This document shows, one piece after another, positions 26,187 to 35,328 of a DNA stretch of 64,000 nt. The translations under genes and the position numbers were made by a program. The notes beneath the pieces were generated by a model. It ran no database searches, was not told the DNA's origin, and worked only from the letters and a program-made list of their open reading frames with translations. The first letter of the stretch is position 1; every line of letters starts with the position of its first letter. The stretch is from JBFHIJ01 sp963678775 (GTDB taxonomy: Bacteria; Bacteroidota; Ignavibacteria; Kapaibacteriales; UBA2268): NCBI GenBank assembly GCA_963678775.2, contig CAXXGR010000008.1, forward strand, positions 372,001 to 436,000. The letters run 5' to 3'.

Positions 26187-27092
26187 TTATTTAGTATCAA
26201 TTATAAACGGAGAACTTTTGCCCTCGCCCATAATTATAATTTTTGAGTTTGGAGAAGAAGCTAATTCTTTCTGCATTTTGATTTGTTCAAATTTCAAAAG
26301 CTTAGGACTCAAACCTTCATTGATGATTTTCTGTGCATCTGCAACACCACGTGCTTCTACGCGCTTTCTTTCTGCTTCCTGTTGCTCTTTCTGCAAGACA
26401 TATTCCATTCTTTGAGCTTCCTGAACTGCAGTGATTTTTCTTTCGATACTTTCTTTTACAGATTTAGGAAGGTCAATTTTTCTGACTAACATCTGCTCTA
26501 AAATCAAGCCTCTTTCAGCAAAATCTTTTTCAATTTTTACTTTGATTCTGTTTTCAAATTCTTCTCTCTTAGAAGAGTATAAGTCAGTCGCATTGTAGTA
26601 TACAGCTACCTCTCTGATACGAGTACGAGTAGTAGGTCTGATAACTTTATTTTCAAAATCGATACCGATAGTCCTTACAATTTCAGGAGCTTGAGTAGCA
26701 ATTACTCTGTAAAGTATAGTCAAATCAATATTTACTTCCAAACCATCTTGACTTAGTACTGTAATGGCGTCTGAACCAGATTTCTGACCTTCGTCAAAAG
26801 TTGAAGACATAGTATAGTTCTGAGTTTTAACAGTCATTGGCGATACTTCCATCAGAGGGTTCACTATGTTTAAACCTTCAGAAAGCACATCTTGTTTTAT
26901 TTCTCCAAACAATTTCTGGACTCCAACATGACCGGCATCTATAATTCGGACACCTGAAGTAAGAGCACCAACAATTATTAATACGATACCGCCTATTGTA
27001 AATAAGCTTTTGAATTTAGTTAAAGGACCAGGCGTCTTCGCTACCATGATACCAACAACCAGGACTACAATCCCAAGAATAATAATTCCCAT
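26187..27092 (-). CDS. SPFH/prohibitin-family membrane protein
   Basis: 301 residues: two N-terminal hydrophobic segments (residues 2-19 and 33-50), then an SPFH domain (GVRIIDAGHVGVQKLFGEIKQDVLSEGLNIVNPL to about 230) and a long charged coiled coil rich in Glu, Gln and Arg (EAQRMEYVLQKEQQEAERKRVEARG). It resembles prohibitin/HflC-type scaffolds, which form large rings on membranes and modulate proteases or membrane domains. It is the last gene of the group with the Cys-tail protein and the radical SAM enzyme, 51 bases downstream and sharing the terminator. Whether it carries the Cys-tail protein to the membrane is speculation. Confidence 0.9.
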   Translation of the reverse strand: MGIIILGIVVLVVGIMVAKTPGPLTKFKSLFTIGGIVLIIVGALTSGVRIIDAGHVGVQKLFGEIKQDVLSEGLNIVNPLMEVSPMTVKTQNYTMSSTFDEGQKSGSDAITVLSQDGLEVNIDLTILYRVIATQAPEIVRTIGIDFENKVIRPTTRTRIREVAVYYNATDLYSSKREEFENRIKVKIEKDFAERGLILEQMLVRKIDLPKSVKESIERKITAVQEAQRMEYVLQKEQQEAERKRVEARGVADAQKIINEGLSPKLLKFEQIKMQKELASSPNSKIIIMGEGKSSPFIIDTK

Positions 27093-27143
27093 TAGGAAAC
27101 CTCCTATATATAAAAAATAAATATATCCAATTTTTATTTCTGT

Positions 27144-28280
27144 CTAATCACAGCCGCCACAAGAGCTGCATGACGAGCAAGAAGAACACGAACTGCATGA
27201 TGAGTCATAGCCACCGGAATCTGAATCTCCCGAATCGCTATCTCCCCACGAATCTATCCATGATTTATCTGTATCCGAATCAAAATCCATACCCGAATCA
27301 ATCGCATTACTTTCTCTCAGGTCAGACTCATAGTCATTACCTGTAAAATATTCTGCTTCTACTCCTTCCGGGACTTCAAAGTCTGCTTCAGGATTAAGCG
27401 TGTCAAAGTCTCCTGCATCAAAGCCTTCTTCACCTACACTCATTATATCGGCACCCTGCTCATCAACAATATTTACATCGTGGATGTGCATATTATGTGA
27501 GTGTGCCATGGACGACCACATATAAGAGTAGAAGAAATAGTCTGAAAATCCATGGTAACCTACAACTACAGGAGCACCCGCAGCAAAATATCTGGCTTTG
27601 CCAGGTTCGTTTACAGGCGCTTTTGGCCTGACGATGTCCGTTGACTTAATATTTTTAATATCTGTTACTTTTATAAATTTTCTGATTGCTAAATCAAGTT
27701 CGTCTACAAAAGTATCAAAGTTGCTTCGTTTATCACGCACAAAGCTGTCATGCTGCTCCTGTGAAGCAAAAACGTCTTTCATTCTTTCTTCTAAGTCTTC
27801 TTTAGTCTCACCCGGAGCAAGTTTGAAATCAGTCATTACTCCATTTACTGTAATATTTATAGGATAGTCGCCAACTTTATGTCGTCTGACTATTTCGATT
27901 TCTAATAAGTATTTTATAGATTTCGTTTCATGCTCTAACACAAAAAGGATACTATTAAAAGCTTGAGATTCTAAAGGGTCTATGCCCGTTTCAAATTGCA
28001 TCATAGCTTCTTCGATATCGTCTTTTTTGCCTTGCTCATCTAAGTAAAAGTTATAGTCATTTACAGATAATCTAACTGCATTTGTAATTTTTAGAGAACG
28101 AAACGCCATATTAATCTGCTGCAAAATAGAAACAGCAGTAAAAGTTTCGTGTTCTTCCTTTTCTGCTTTCGCACCAAATGTAATTGCATTAAGCAATTTT
28201 GCAAACATTTTAGTCGGCTTTATAGTCTTTATTGAAGTTTCTTTCGCCGGATCAATAGAAAGTTTTGCCGAAAAATACAT
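27144..28280 (-). CDS. Protein with C-terminal SSC-repeat cysteine tail; candidate radical SAM substrate
   Basis: A 378-residue protein not assigned to a family. There is no signal peptide. The first about 215 residues are a mixed alpha/beta region, followed by an aromatic/His stretch (YHGFSDYFFYSYMW, MAHSHNMHIHD), an acidic region, and a Ser/Asp/Gly linker. The last 19 residues are five Ser-Ser-Cys units, Gly-Gly-Cys and Asp. All six cysteines of the protein are here, at 362, 365, 368, 371, 374 and 377. It starts nine bases after a SPASM radical SAM gene and precedes an SPFH gene. Post-translational modification of the tail by the neighbour is a reasonable inference; metal binding or disulfide cross-linking are alternatives. 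Ser/Gly/Cys tails also occur on other uncharacterised bacterial proteins. Confidence 0.85.
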   Translation of the reverse strand: MYFSAKLSIDPAKETSIKTIKPTKMFAKLLNAITFGAKAEKEEHETFTAVSILQQINMAFRSLKITNAVRLSVNDYNFYLDEQGKKDDIEEAMMQFETGIDPLESQAFNSILFVLEHETKSIKYLLEIEIVRRHKVGDYPINITVNGVMTDFKLAPGETKEDLEERMKDVFASQEQHDSFVRDKRSNFDTFVDELDLAIRKFIKVTDIKNIKSTDIVRPKAPVNEPGKARYFAAGAPVVVGYHGFSDYFFYSYMWSSMAHSHNMHIHDVNIVDEQGADIMSVGEEGFDAGDFDTLNPEADFEVPEGVEAEYFTGNDYESDLRESNAIDSGMDFDSDTDKSWIDSWGDSDSGDSDSGGYDSSCSSCSSCSSCSSCGGCD

Positions 28281-28289
28281 GATGACCCT

Positions 28290-29342
28290 CTAAGTATAAT
28301 ATATATAATCTATTAAGCTAATCCCTTGATTCTGCAAATGTGCATATACTTTTTTTATAATAGTGCATTCGTGAGCCTTCCCTGCCATTTTGCCATCCGT
28401 GTATCTATCTATAGGGCAGCTACTATTGCAATACATTTCGTATTCGCATTTATTACAGTCAGGATGAATATACTCACTTTTATATAAATTAGCTCTTTTT
28501 TTTGTAATAATATCAAAAGATTGACTTTTCCAGTCAGAAAAGCTATTCCGACTCATGAATGACTTGTTGCACGAAAAGCAAAATCCTTCGGGTGCAAACT
28601 CGTACCAGTCGCAGTCATTCCCTCTATTTAGGCAGTAGTTTTGGTTAAGTATTTGCAGTAGCTTAGTCCAATTATTCTCTATTAAAATATCGGCAAACTC
28701 CGCCATATCTTCTTCTTTGAAGCCATAATCACCGGTAGCAAGCTTAATTCTGAATTTTTTGAAATTAGGATATCTTTCTTTCAGAGAGAACAATTCCTTG
28801 ACTGAAGCTATCCAATCTTTCTTATGCTGCATAGCTTCGCTTGTGACAACCGAAAGAACAGATGCATTAATACCCATATTTAAAGTAGTTTTGAAATTAG
28901 CAATTACTCTGTCATAACTATTATTACGATATTTATCATGTAATTGTTTTGGAAAATCAATCGAAAAACCTATTCTAAGAGCTGATATTGGATTTATATC
29001 TTTAGCTAAAGTATTTAAATAGTCGGCAGTTAGATTATATCCATTAGTCTGAAGAGCAATAAAATTATTTCTACCATGTGTTTTGATTTTAGAAGTAATA
29101 ACCATATTGCAAAACTTCGCAAATGTTTTAGCATCAAATATGGTAGGCTCTGCTCCATGAAAGCAGAAAGACCCTAACGAATATCCTTCAGCTTCTACCT
29201 TTTGCAGGAACTGCCTCAGATTTGATTCTGCGGCTTCGTCCTCTTCCCTATTAGACTTGGCAGCCTCGGGAACGTAGCAATAAGAACATCTCAGGTTGCA
29301 TTTGGAACTTATAGCATAGTATAGATTTAGTGTTTTTTGCAT
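28290..29342 (-). CDS. Radical SAM/SPASM protein, peptide-maturase-like
   Basis: 350 residues. The radical SAM cluster motif is C15-x3-C19-x2-C22 (CNLRCSYC), followed by FHGAEPT, the SAM-binding GGE-like motif. The C-terminal part is a SPASM-type auxiliary-cluster domain: C237, C244, C255-x2-C258, then C296-x2-C299-x5-C305-x3-C309 and C326. This cysteine spacing is that of enzymes acting on proteins or peptides (anaerobic sulfatase maturases, sactipeptide and ranthipeptide synthases). The next gene, nine bases away, encodes a protein with a Ser-Ser-Cys tail and is the obvious candidate substrate. No RRE-like leader-binding domain is seen at the N-terminus. The reaction is unknown. Confidence 0.9.
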   Translation of the reverse strand: MQKTLNLYYAISSKCNLRCSYCYVPEAAKSNREEDEAAESNLRQFLQKVEAEGYSLGSFCFHGAEPTIFDAKTFAKFCNMVITSKIKTHGRNNFIALQTNGYNLTADYLNTLAKDINPISALRIGFSIDFPKQLHDKYRNNSYDRVIANFKTTLNMGINASVLSVVTSEAMQHKKDWIASVKELFSLKERYPNFKKFRIKLATGDYGFKEEDMAEFADILIENNWTKLLQILNQNYCLNRGNDCDWYEFAPEGFCFSCNKSFMSRNSFSDWKSQSFDIITKKRANLYKSEYIHPDCNKCEYEMYCNSSCPIDRYTDGKMAGKAHECTIIKKVYAHLQNQGISLIDYIYYT

Positions 29343-29420
29343 GTGAGGTATTTAGTTTTTTAAGAACACAGCCTTAAGATAAGCAATACAGTTGAAAGTT
29401 CAATTGTTATTTTTTAAAAT

Positions 29421-29816
29421 TTACTTAGGTTCCCAGTTTTCACCTTCGCACGGGATATAATCTCTGGATACGTGTTCATCGAAAATGGTGCAAAGTCTGG
29501 CGCCTGAGTCAAAATGACGGCAAGAGCCACAGAGGGTTTCTTCTGTAAATTTTTCTATTCTTTTATAGTATAGCTGGTACTGCCTATAAGCCGGGTAAGC
29601 AGCTACAAACCACAGCGAGAACATGAGAAGTGACCAATTATCACGCACTGTTGGAAATTTTATAAAAAAGAGCATTAGTAGCATTACTATCAAGCCACGC
29701 AGCATTATTCCCCAAAATATAGATCCTAAAGTAACTATTGGCGTTTTAGAGTAATCGTCGTCATCAGTGCCTTCGCGGAAGAGCAATAAATCTTTTATTT
29801 TATCTATCATATTCAT
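29421..29816 (-). CDS. Two-TM protein with C-terminal CxxC domain
   Basis: 131 residues: two membrane helices (about 30-55 and 61-75), then a cytoplasmic or periplasmic tail with four cysteines, CGSCRHFD...CTIF...IPCEG, a compact arrangement suited to binding zinc or an iron-sulfur cluster. No family was recognised. It lies 78 bases upstream of the radical SAM gene on the same strand, so it may belong to that group; the gap leaves room for a separate promoter. Confidence 0.72.
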   Translation of the reverse strand: MNMIDKIKDLLLFREGTDDDDYSKTPIVTLGSIFWGIMLRGLIVMLLMLFFIKFPTVRDNWSLLMFSLWFVAAYPAYRQYQLYYKRIEKFTEETLCGSCRHFDSGARLCTIFDEHVSRDYIPCEGENWEPK

Positions 29817-29992
29817 TTTATGCCTATGCTGTTATTATTGTCCATGTTTTTAGCAAGCATCAAGAAAACTAAAACAGTATTTTAGTTTATAATGACTATA
29901 TAGACATATTATATTGCATATAAAAATCTAATCTCAACAAATATAATAATAAATAATTCAATACTAGTGATTTTACACATAAGATACAACTT

Positions 29993-32473
29993 CTAAGGCA
30001 GGACAGTTGTAGTAGGCAATGTAAAATAAAAGGTACTTCCTTTCTCCAGAGAACTCGTCACCCAAATCTTACCATGATGTCTCTCTATAAATTCTTTACA
30101 TAGCGGCAAACCCAAACCTGAACCTTTTTCTCCATCAGTACCGGGAGTACTATCATTACTAGTTAACGTAAAAATTTCAGGGATTCTTGACTCCGCAATC
30201 CCTATTCCATTATCAGCAATAGCTACTAAAACTTCATCGCCATTAGCTTCTGATTTAATTTCAATATTTCCACCTTGATTGCAAAATTTTACGGCATTAG
30301 TAATTATGTTTCTAAATATAGTTTCTAACATCTCTCTATCAGCATATACTTTTATATCTTCTGGGGAGCTTAGATTTACTTGAATGTCCTTTTGTGATAT
30401 TGAGAGAGAAGTAAATTTCAAAACATTATTAATTAGATTAGATAAAGGAATTGTTTCAGGTTTAAATTTAATTGTGTCAGTTTGTGATCGATTCCATAAA
30501 AGGACTACGTCAATCAGAGAAACTATTTGGGAGGTAGATTGGTTAATGCGTTCAATATGTTTTGATAATTTTTCAAAATCTCTTCTTTGAAGAAATATTT
30601 TTAAAAGTTCGGTTGAGGTATTAATAGCAGTCAATGGATTTTTTAAATCATGAGCTAATATAGACACGTACTTATGCTTTGCAGCATTAGCAGCTGAGAG
30701 TTGCTCTAAGGCTTCATTTTTTTGATTATTTTCTAACATAAGCTCATTTAAAACGGATTCAAGCTGTTTCGTACGTGCATCGACTATACTTTCTAAGTTT
30801 TCGTTAAGTTGTTTTAGCTCTTTCTCATGTTTTTTCACATTTGTTATGTCGTAATTAACTCCAATCATATCTTCTGGTTGTCCATCAGCATTCCTAAGAA
30901 CTTTAGCGTAAGCTTTTAAAATATGCCAAGAACCATCTGGATGATTCACTCTAAATTCAGTATCAAATTCCTTCTCACCATCAAAAGCAAGTTTTACCTG
31001 TTTAAGCGCAAAATCTATATCGTCTACATGTATGTTCCGTTTCCATGATTCTATACTGCCTTCAAATTCTTCTTTCGTAAGCCCATACAATCTAAACATC
31101 CAGTCATCCCAAATTAACGTATTTGTTGCTTTTTGATATTCCCAAATACCAATCCCGGCAGAGTCAGCAGCTACTTGCATCCTGAAATTAGCTTTTAACA
31201 ATGATTCTTCTAACTGTTTCCTTTCTGTAATATCTATTGTAGAACCATAACATATTAGCTGATTTCCTTCATAAATAGAAAATCCAGAAGAAGACAGCCA
31301 ACGTATATTATTTTGTGCAGTAGCTATCTGATATTCATAAGATAAATTTACCTTTGGATTATTAAATCTATTACGCATTACTTCTAATAAGCCTTGTTTA
31401 TATTCAGGTAAAACATACTCCAAAAAATGATAAAAGTTATTGTCTATTGCACCTTTAGGGAGTTCGAGTAAAATTTCTGCATAATTAGAGACATACTCAG
31501 TCACTATATTATTACCACTATCTAAGCTATATCGCCAGGAAATAACAGGAACATTCTCATTGATTGCCTCTATTTCATGTTGCCGCTGCGAGAGTAGGTT
31601 TTCAAATTCTTTTTGTTTTGAAATATCAGTTTTGATAGCAATGTAATTAGTAATTAGATCGTTTCTGTCCTTAACAGGAAATATAATGCTCCGCTCCCAA
31701 TATAGCGACTTGTCTTTTCGCATATTACAAAATACACCTTCCCATGATTTTCCGGAGCTAATGGTCTCCCACAACTTAGAGTAATATTCATCAGGGTGAA
31801 AATTAGACTTAAGGATGCTAGGCTTATTATTCATAATCTCATCTGAGGAATAGCCTGTTACTGCCGAAAAGTAAGGGTTGGCAAACTGAATTTTTCCCTT
31901 ATCATCAGTTATTAAAATTGATATAGGTGCATTATTCACAACCTTTGACAGAGTATATATTTGCTCATTCAGCTCCAATCTTTCAGTAATATCTCTTGAT
32001 ATAACGTAGCTGTTTAAAAAGTTTCCCTTATCATCATAATTGAATTTTGTGTGATCCTCACGCCATATATAATGCCCATCTTTATGTTTAGCTCTGAAAC
32101 GATAAGTTAGCTCAGGCTTTTTCAACTTTATTGCAGAGTAAACATCTGCGAATACTGCATCTCTGTCTTCAGGATGCACTAAGTTGTATATATCATCGGC
32201 TTTGCGCCCAATCTCCTCATCAGCTGAATACCCTAACTGTTTAGTATAAGCACCGGATACAAATACTATAGTCGAATTAGCATCTGCAATCATGATACCA
32301 TCTGAAGTATTTTCTGCAATAAGTTTAAATAATGAATCTTCAGCAACAATACTTGAGCACGAGCTCTTTAATGATTTGTCATTATTAAGTAAATCTTTAT
32401 TCGCTTTTTCTTCAAGCCATTTGATTTTGCGTAGCAGTCTTTGTACCAATGTTTTTCTATACGTTTTAAGCAT
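29993..32473 (-). CDS. Multi-PAS sensor histidine kinase
   Basis: 826 residues with no membrane helix or signal peptide, so it is cytoplasmic. Four PAS/PAC units cover about residues 50-550 (one starts LIAENTSDGIMIADANSTIV; PAC ends such as YVISRDITERLE, YIAIKTDISKQ, YGSTIDITERKQ and MIGVNYDITNVK). A short coiled coil leads into HisKA with the phospho-accepting His in SILAHDLKNPLTAI, then an ATPase domain with N-box IFRNIITNAVKFC, ADNGIGIAE and GSGLGLPLCKEF. There is no receiver domain, so its response regulator is elsewhere. No cofactor site was identified in the PAS domains. It stands alone downstream of fliR, separated by about 600 bases. Confidence 0.94.
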   Translation of the reverse strand: MLKTYRKTLVQRLLRKIKWLEEKANKDLLNNDKSLKSSCSSIVAEDSLFKLIAENTSDGIMIADANSTIVFVSGAYTKQLGYSADEEIGRKADDIYNLVHPEDRDAVFADVYSAIKLKKPELTYRFRAKHKDGHYIWREDHTKFNYDDKGNFLNSYVISRDITERLELNEQIYTLSKVVNNAPISILITDDKGKIQFANPYFSAVTGYSSDEIMNNKPSILKSNFHPDEYYSKLWETISSGKSWEGVFCNMRKDKSLYWERSIIFPVKDRNDLITNYIAIKTDISKQKEFENLLSQRQHEIEAINENVPVISWRYSLDSGNNIVTEYVSNYAEILLELPKGAIDNNFYHFLEYVLPEYKQGLLEVMRNRFNNPKVNLSYEYQIATAQNNIRWLSSSGFSIYEGNQLICYGSTIDITERKQLEESLLKANFRMQVAADSAGIGIWEYQKATNTLIWDDWMFRLYGLTKEEFEGSIESWKRNIHVDDIDFALKQVKLAFDGEKEFDTEFRVNHPDGSWHILKAYAKVLRNADGQPEDMIGVNYDITNVKKHEKELKQLNENLESIVDARTKQLESVLNELMLENNQKNEALEQLSAANAAKHKYVSILAHDLKNPLTAINTSTELLKIFLQRRDFEKLSKHIERINQSTSQIVSLIDVVLLWNRSQTDTIKFKPETIPLSNLINNVLKFTSLSISQKDIQVNLSSPEDIKVYADREMLETIFRNIITNAVKFCNQGGNIEIKSEANGDEVLVAIADNGIGIAESRIPEIFTLTSNDSTPGTDGEKGSGLGLPLCKEFIERHHGKIWVTSSLEKGSTFYFTLPTTTVLP

Positions 32474-33088
32474 AATTATCTATCCTAGCTAAGCCTCATT
32501 TCATTTAATATGACTTTAAACTACATAATCTATATAATATATACAAGTAGTAATATATTTTTTAGTCGCTACCAATATTTAAGTTTTATAATTTCTATTC
32601 AAATTACAACCTCAGATTATTTTATAACAATATATAGACACTTACATTCTTTATTCATTTTAATTATTATTCAAATGCAGACAATGCAAATACTAAACAC
32701 GTACTTTCTGTTAGACTATAAATACTCTATCTGTACAATATGCTTGTTTTGTAATTTTAACCCACTTTTGTAATTAGGCGATAGGTTATGCCCAAAACCA
32801 GTGCATCTGCGTGGTTTTAACCCGCCAAACAAAGTATTATTTTCTTCTCAAGCAAAAGAGCATTTAACTTGTACTTTACTGGCTTTTACCAGAAAGCTTG
32901 TTTTCTCATGACAAATTCCGGTTTAAAGACCAAGTGAGATGTTTGATTTCTCATTCCCTAAAGACTAATAAGGCCCGTGCACTGCATTCCTGAGCTTCCT
33001 GCCCTAAAGAACTAACTTTATATTTTATTAACTTTTGTTTTTTGACACAAACTCTCAGGATTGTATTAGTGAATGGTAGTGCAACAAA
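32474..33088. other. Intergenic region with a GC-richer island
   Basis: The part at 32474-32770 is extremely AT-rich; a plus-strand frame there (32510-32773) is Ile/Tyr/Thr low complexity and not credible as a gene. From about 32775 to 33020 base composition becomes more balanced. There is a hairpin AAAACCA/TGGTTTT at 32794-32818. On the minus strand one frame encodes about 75 plausible residues broken by stops, including a 22-codon piece at 32886-32954. No RNA family was recognised. Confidence 0.45.
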
Positions 33089-33886
33089 TCAGACACGTGC
33101 AGGATTTAAGCTCATTAGAATATTCAGTAGTTCTTCCTGAAAGGTAGATAGACCTATTTTTGTAACAAATACAAATAATGGTACAGAGACACTTAGTATC
33201 AATAAGCCAACAAATACTTTCATCTGGAAAGATAAAATAAAGATGTTTGTTTGAGGTGCGACTCTCGCGAGCAATGCAAGTGATAAATTTGTACAAAACA
33301 GAGCTACAATTACGGGAGCAGACATTTTTACACCCATGATAAGTACAGTAGTCGCAAATTTGACTAACAGGATTATAGTAGATTCTGTAACTGCAAATTC
33401 GGTAAGTGGCACTGCTCGAAAAGAAATGTAAAGTGCTTCTAATATCTGATGATGACCGTTGAGAAACAGAAAGACCATAAGAACTATCATATTATACAAC
33501 TCACCTATTAAAGTTGGAGTAGTACTGTCTTTGTCAAATAAAATTGAGGTTTGGTAACCCATATCCATATCTACGATACCGCCTGCAAACTTTGCCGCCA
33601 TAAACATCATGTGAGAAGCGAACCCAATGGCAATGCCTACCAATGCTTCACGCATCGCCAAAATAGGAAGATACCACAAATGATATTCGATAAAAGGCTG
33701 TTCCTGCCAGTAGGCAGTAGTGATTATACTTGTAAGCAGCACAGCAAGCACAACTTTTAAAGTATTAGGAACTGCTGAGTTTTTAAAGAAAGGAGAAGAT
33801 GCAATAAAAGCGGTTATCCTTACAAAGATTAAACCGCCAATAATAAATTTACCCATAAGGGCATTGATTGTTGTAGCATCTAACAT
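33089..33886 (-). CDS. fliR: Flagellar export apparatus protein FliR
   Basis: 265 residues with about six membrane helices and the family pattern: GLIFVRITAFIASSPFFKN at the start, LRVVLAV-like second helix (LKVVLAVLLTSII), GIAIGFASHMMFMAAKFAGGIVDMDMGYQ, and a final loop near ILMSLNPA. FliR is part of the inner-membrane export gate with FliP and FliQ. It follows fliQ by nine bases. The same family includes type III secretion SctT; the flagellar call rests on the FliP/Q/R resemblance and the absence of other secretion genes here. Confidence 0.92.
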   Translation of the reverse strand: MLDATTINALMGKFIIGGLIFVRITAFIASSPFFKNSAVPNTLKVVLAVLLTSIITTAYWQEQPFIEYHLWYLPILAMREALVGIAIGFASHMMFMAAKFAGGIVDMDMGYQTSILFDKDSTTPTLIGELYNMIVLMVFLFLNGHHQILEALYISFRAVPLTEFAVTESTIILLVKFATTVLIMGVKMSAPVIVALFCTNLSLALLARVAPQTNIFILSFQMKVFVGLLILSVSVPLFVFVTKIGLSTFQEELLNILMSLNPARV

Positions 33887-33895
33887 TTATCAAAC

Positions 33896-34159
33896 TCACA
33901 TATTTGGGATATAGCCAATCATTTCCTTAGTAAAAGTTGTTAGCTTTTCCAGCATATAAGGAAGTAAAATCACAATTACTAAAAAGACTGTTAATAGCTT
34001 TGGAACAAAAGTCAAAGTTTGCTCTGAAATAGAAGTAGCTGCCTGAAATATTGAAATAATAAGCCCTACTACTAATGAAGCTAAAAGCAATGGCCCCACT
34101 ACTAAAAGCACCGTATAAAAAGCGTCACTGACTAATTTGACTACCATCTGATCTGACAT
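33896..34159 (-). CDS. fliQ: Flagellar export apparatus protein FliQ
   Basis: An 87-residue two-helix membrane protein of normal FliQ length, with LLVGPLLLASLVVGLIISIFQAATSI-type sequence followed by EQTLTFVPKLLTVFLVI, the hallmark of the family. It packs around FliP/FliR in the export gate. It lies between fliP (12 bases) and fliR (9 bases), so the three are one transcription unit. Confidence 0.94.
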   Translation of the reverse strand: MSDQMVVKLVSDAFYTVLLVVGPLLLASLVVGLIISIFQAATSISEQTLTFVPKLLTVFLVIVILLPYMLEKLTTFTKEMIGYIPNM

Positions 34160-34171
34160 AATATGTACTCC

Positions 34172-34966
34172 TTATTTCATTATACTTCGCATTAAAGAAT
34201 CTATTACCAAATGCCAGCCATCTACCAAAATAAACAGCAATATCTTTATTGGTAGCGATATTAGCTGTGGTGGAAGCAAAAACATGCCAAGTGACATCAA
34301 AGTGCTGGCTATTATCATATCTAATACCAAAAATGGTATAAACAGCATAAACCCAATTTGGAAGGCAGTCCTTAACTCACTGATGGAATAGGCAGGGATG
34401 ATAGTCCATGTAGAGACTTCTGTTATGTCATTGGGTCTCTCCTGCTCACCACTTAGTTTCAAAAATAATCCTAAGTCTTCCTCGCGAGTATGCTTCAACA
34501 TAAACTCACGAAAAGGCTTTACAATGTTATCTACTGCCATATCTTGTGTGATTTGTTCTTTCAAATATGGCTGAATTCCGTTTTGATTTGCTTCATTAAG
34601 CACAGGCTGCATCACAAAAAATGTAAGGAATAGTGCTAAACCTGTTAATAGCTGATTCGGTGGTTGGGTATTTGTACCTAATGCCTGTTTCAAGAAGTGA
34701 AATACAACTATTATCCTAGTGAAACACGTCATCATGATTAATATAGAGGGTGCCAGTGTAAGCACTGTCATCACTGATATAATCTGTAAAGTAAGCACAA
34801 GATCACTCTTGTCACTTTCCATATCCACATTAACACTTAGCTTTGGTAATTGAATAGCAGGTGTAGACTGTTGAGCCATAACTTCATTACCCGCAATGAA
34901 CATTCCGGCTAAGACTATCAGTATTCCAAATATATATTTGATATGTGTTGGTTTTAGATATTGCAT
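34172..34966 (-). CDS. fliP: Flagellar export apparatus protein FliP
   Basis: 264 residues with a cleavable signal peptide (about 1-31, YIFGILIVLAGMFIAGNEVMA) as in other FliP proteins, then the family core: LTLAPSILIMMTCFTRIIVVFHFLKQALGTNTQPPNQLL, a central periplasmic part (FREFMLKHTREEDLGLF), and PFLVLDMIIASTLMSLGMFLLPPQLISLPIKILLFILVDGW. First gene of fliPQR. No flhB, flhA or fliO is adjacent within the window. Confidence 0.95.
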   Translation of the reverse strand: MQYLKPTHIKYIFGILIVLAGMFIAGNEVMAQQSTPAIQLPKLSVNVDMESDKSDLVLTLQIISVMTVLTLAPSILIMMTCFTRIIVVFHFLKQALGTNTQPPNQLLTGLALFLTFFVMQPVLNEANQNGIQPYLKEQITQDMAVDNIVKPFREFMLKHTREEDLGLFLKLSGEQERPNDITEVSTWTIIPAYSISELRTAFQIGFMLFIPFLVLDMIIASTLMSLGMFLLPPQLISLPIKILLFILVDGWHLVIDSLMRSIMK

Positions 34967-35328
34967 ATTATTCTACTTTTTGTTACTCTAGTTCAAGTCA
35001 TACAATTGATATGCCACTTAAGTGAGGAATGAGTATAAATATTGATTATCAGAGTTTTTAGAGAGCTGCAAGGATTGGCTTTAGCAATATTATCACTATT
35101 TATGAATGCCGAATATTTAAATTGATGTATTCACATAGGTATTTTATGTAAATCTAAACTATGGAAAGTTTTAATAACATTATTGCGTATTCAAAGCATG
35201 GCAGATAGGTGCTAAAAGTGGTAAAAACATAGTTGTCCCAAATTCGCACTCCCAATTTTGTGTTCTAAAATTAAAAATACAATACAAGATATTAAGCAAT
35301 TCTATCAATTCAAAGGAGGTAGGAATTT
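34967..35328. other. Intergenic region upstream of fliP
   Basis: AT-rich, with no credible long frame. It must hold the fliP promoter (minus strand), but no clear consensus was found. At its right end lies a strong plus-strand ribosome binding site for a 12-codon frame, annotated separately. Confidence 0.4.

Noticed and set aside
27144..29342. Calling the SSC-tail gene a known sactipeptide or SCIFF precursor
   Set aside because: Those precursors are short peptides; this product has 378 residues and no matching leader, so only a similarity of principle is claimed.
32510..32773. 87-codon plus-strand frame
   Set aside because: Composition of almost only Ile, Tyr, Thr, Leu and Phe expected of AT-rich non-coding DNA.
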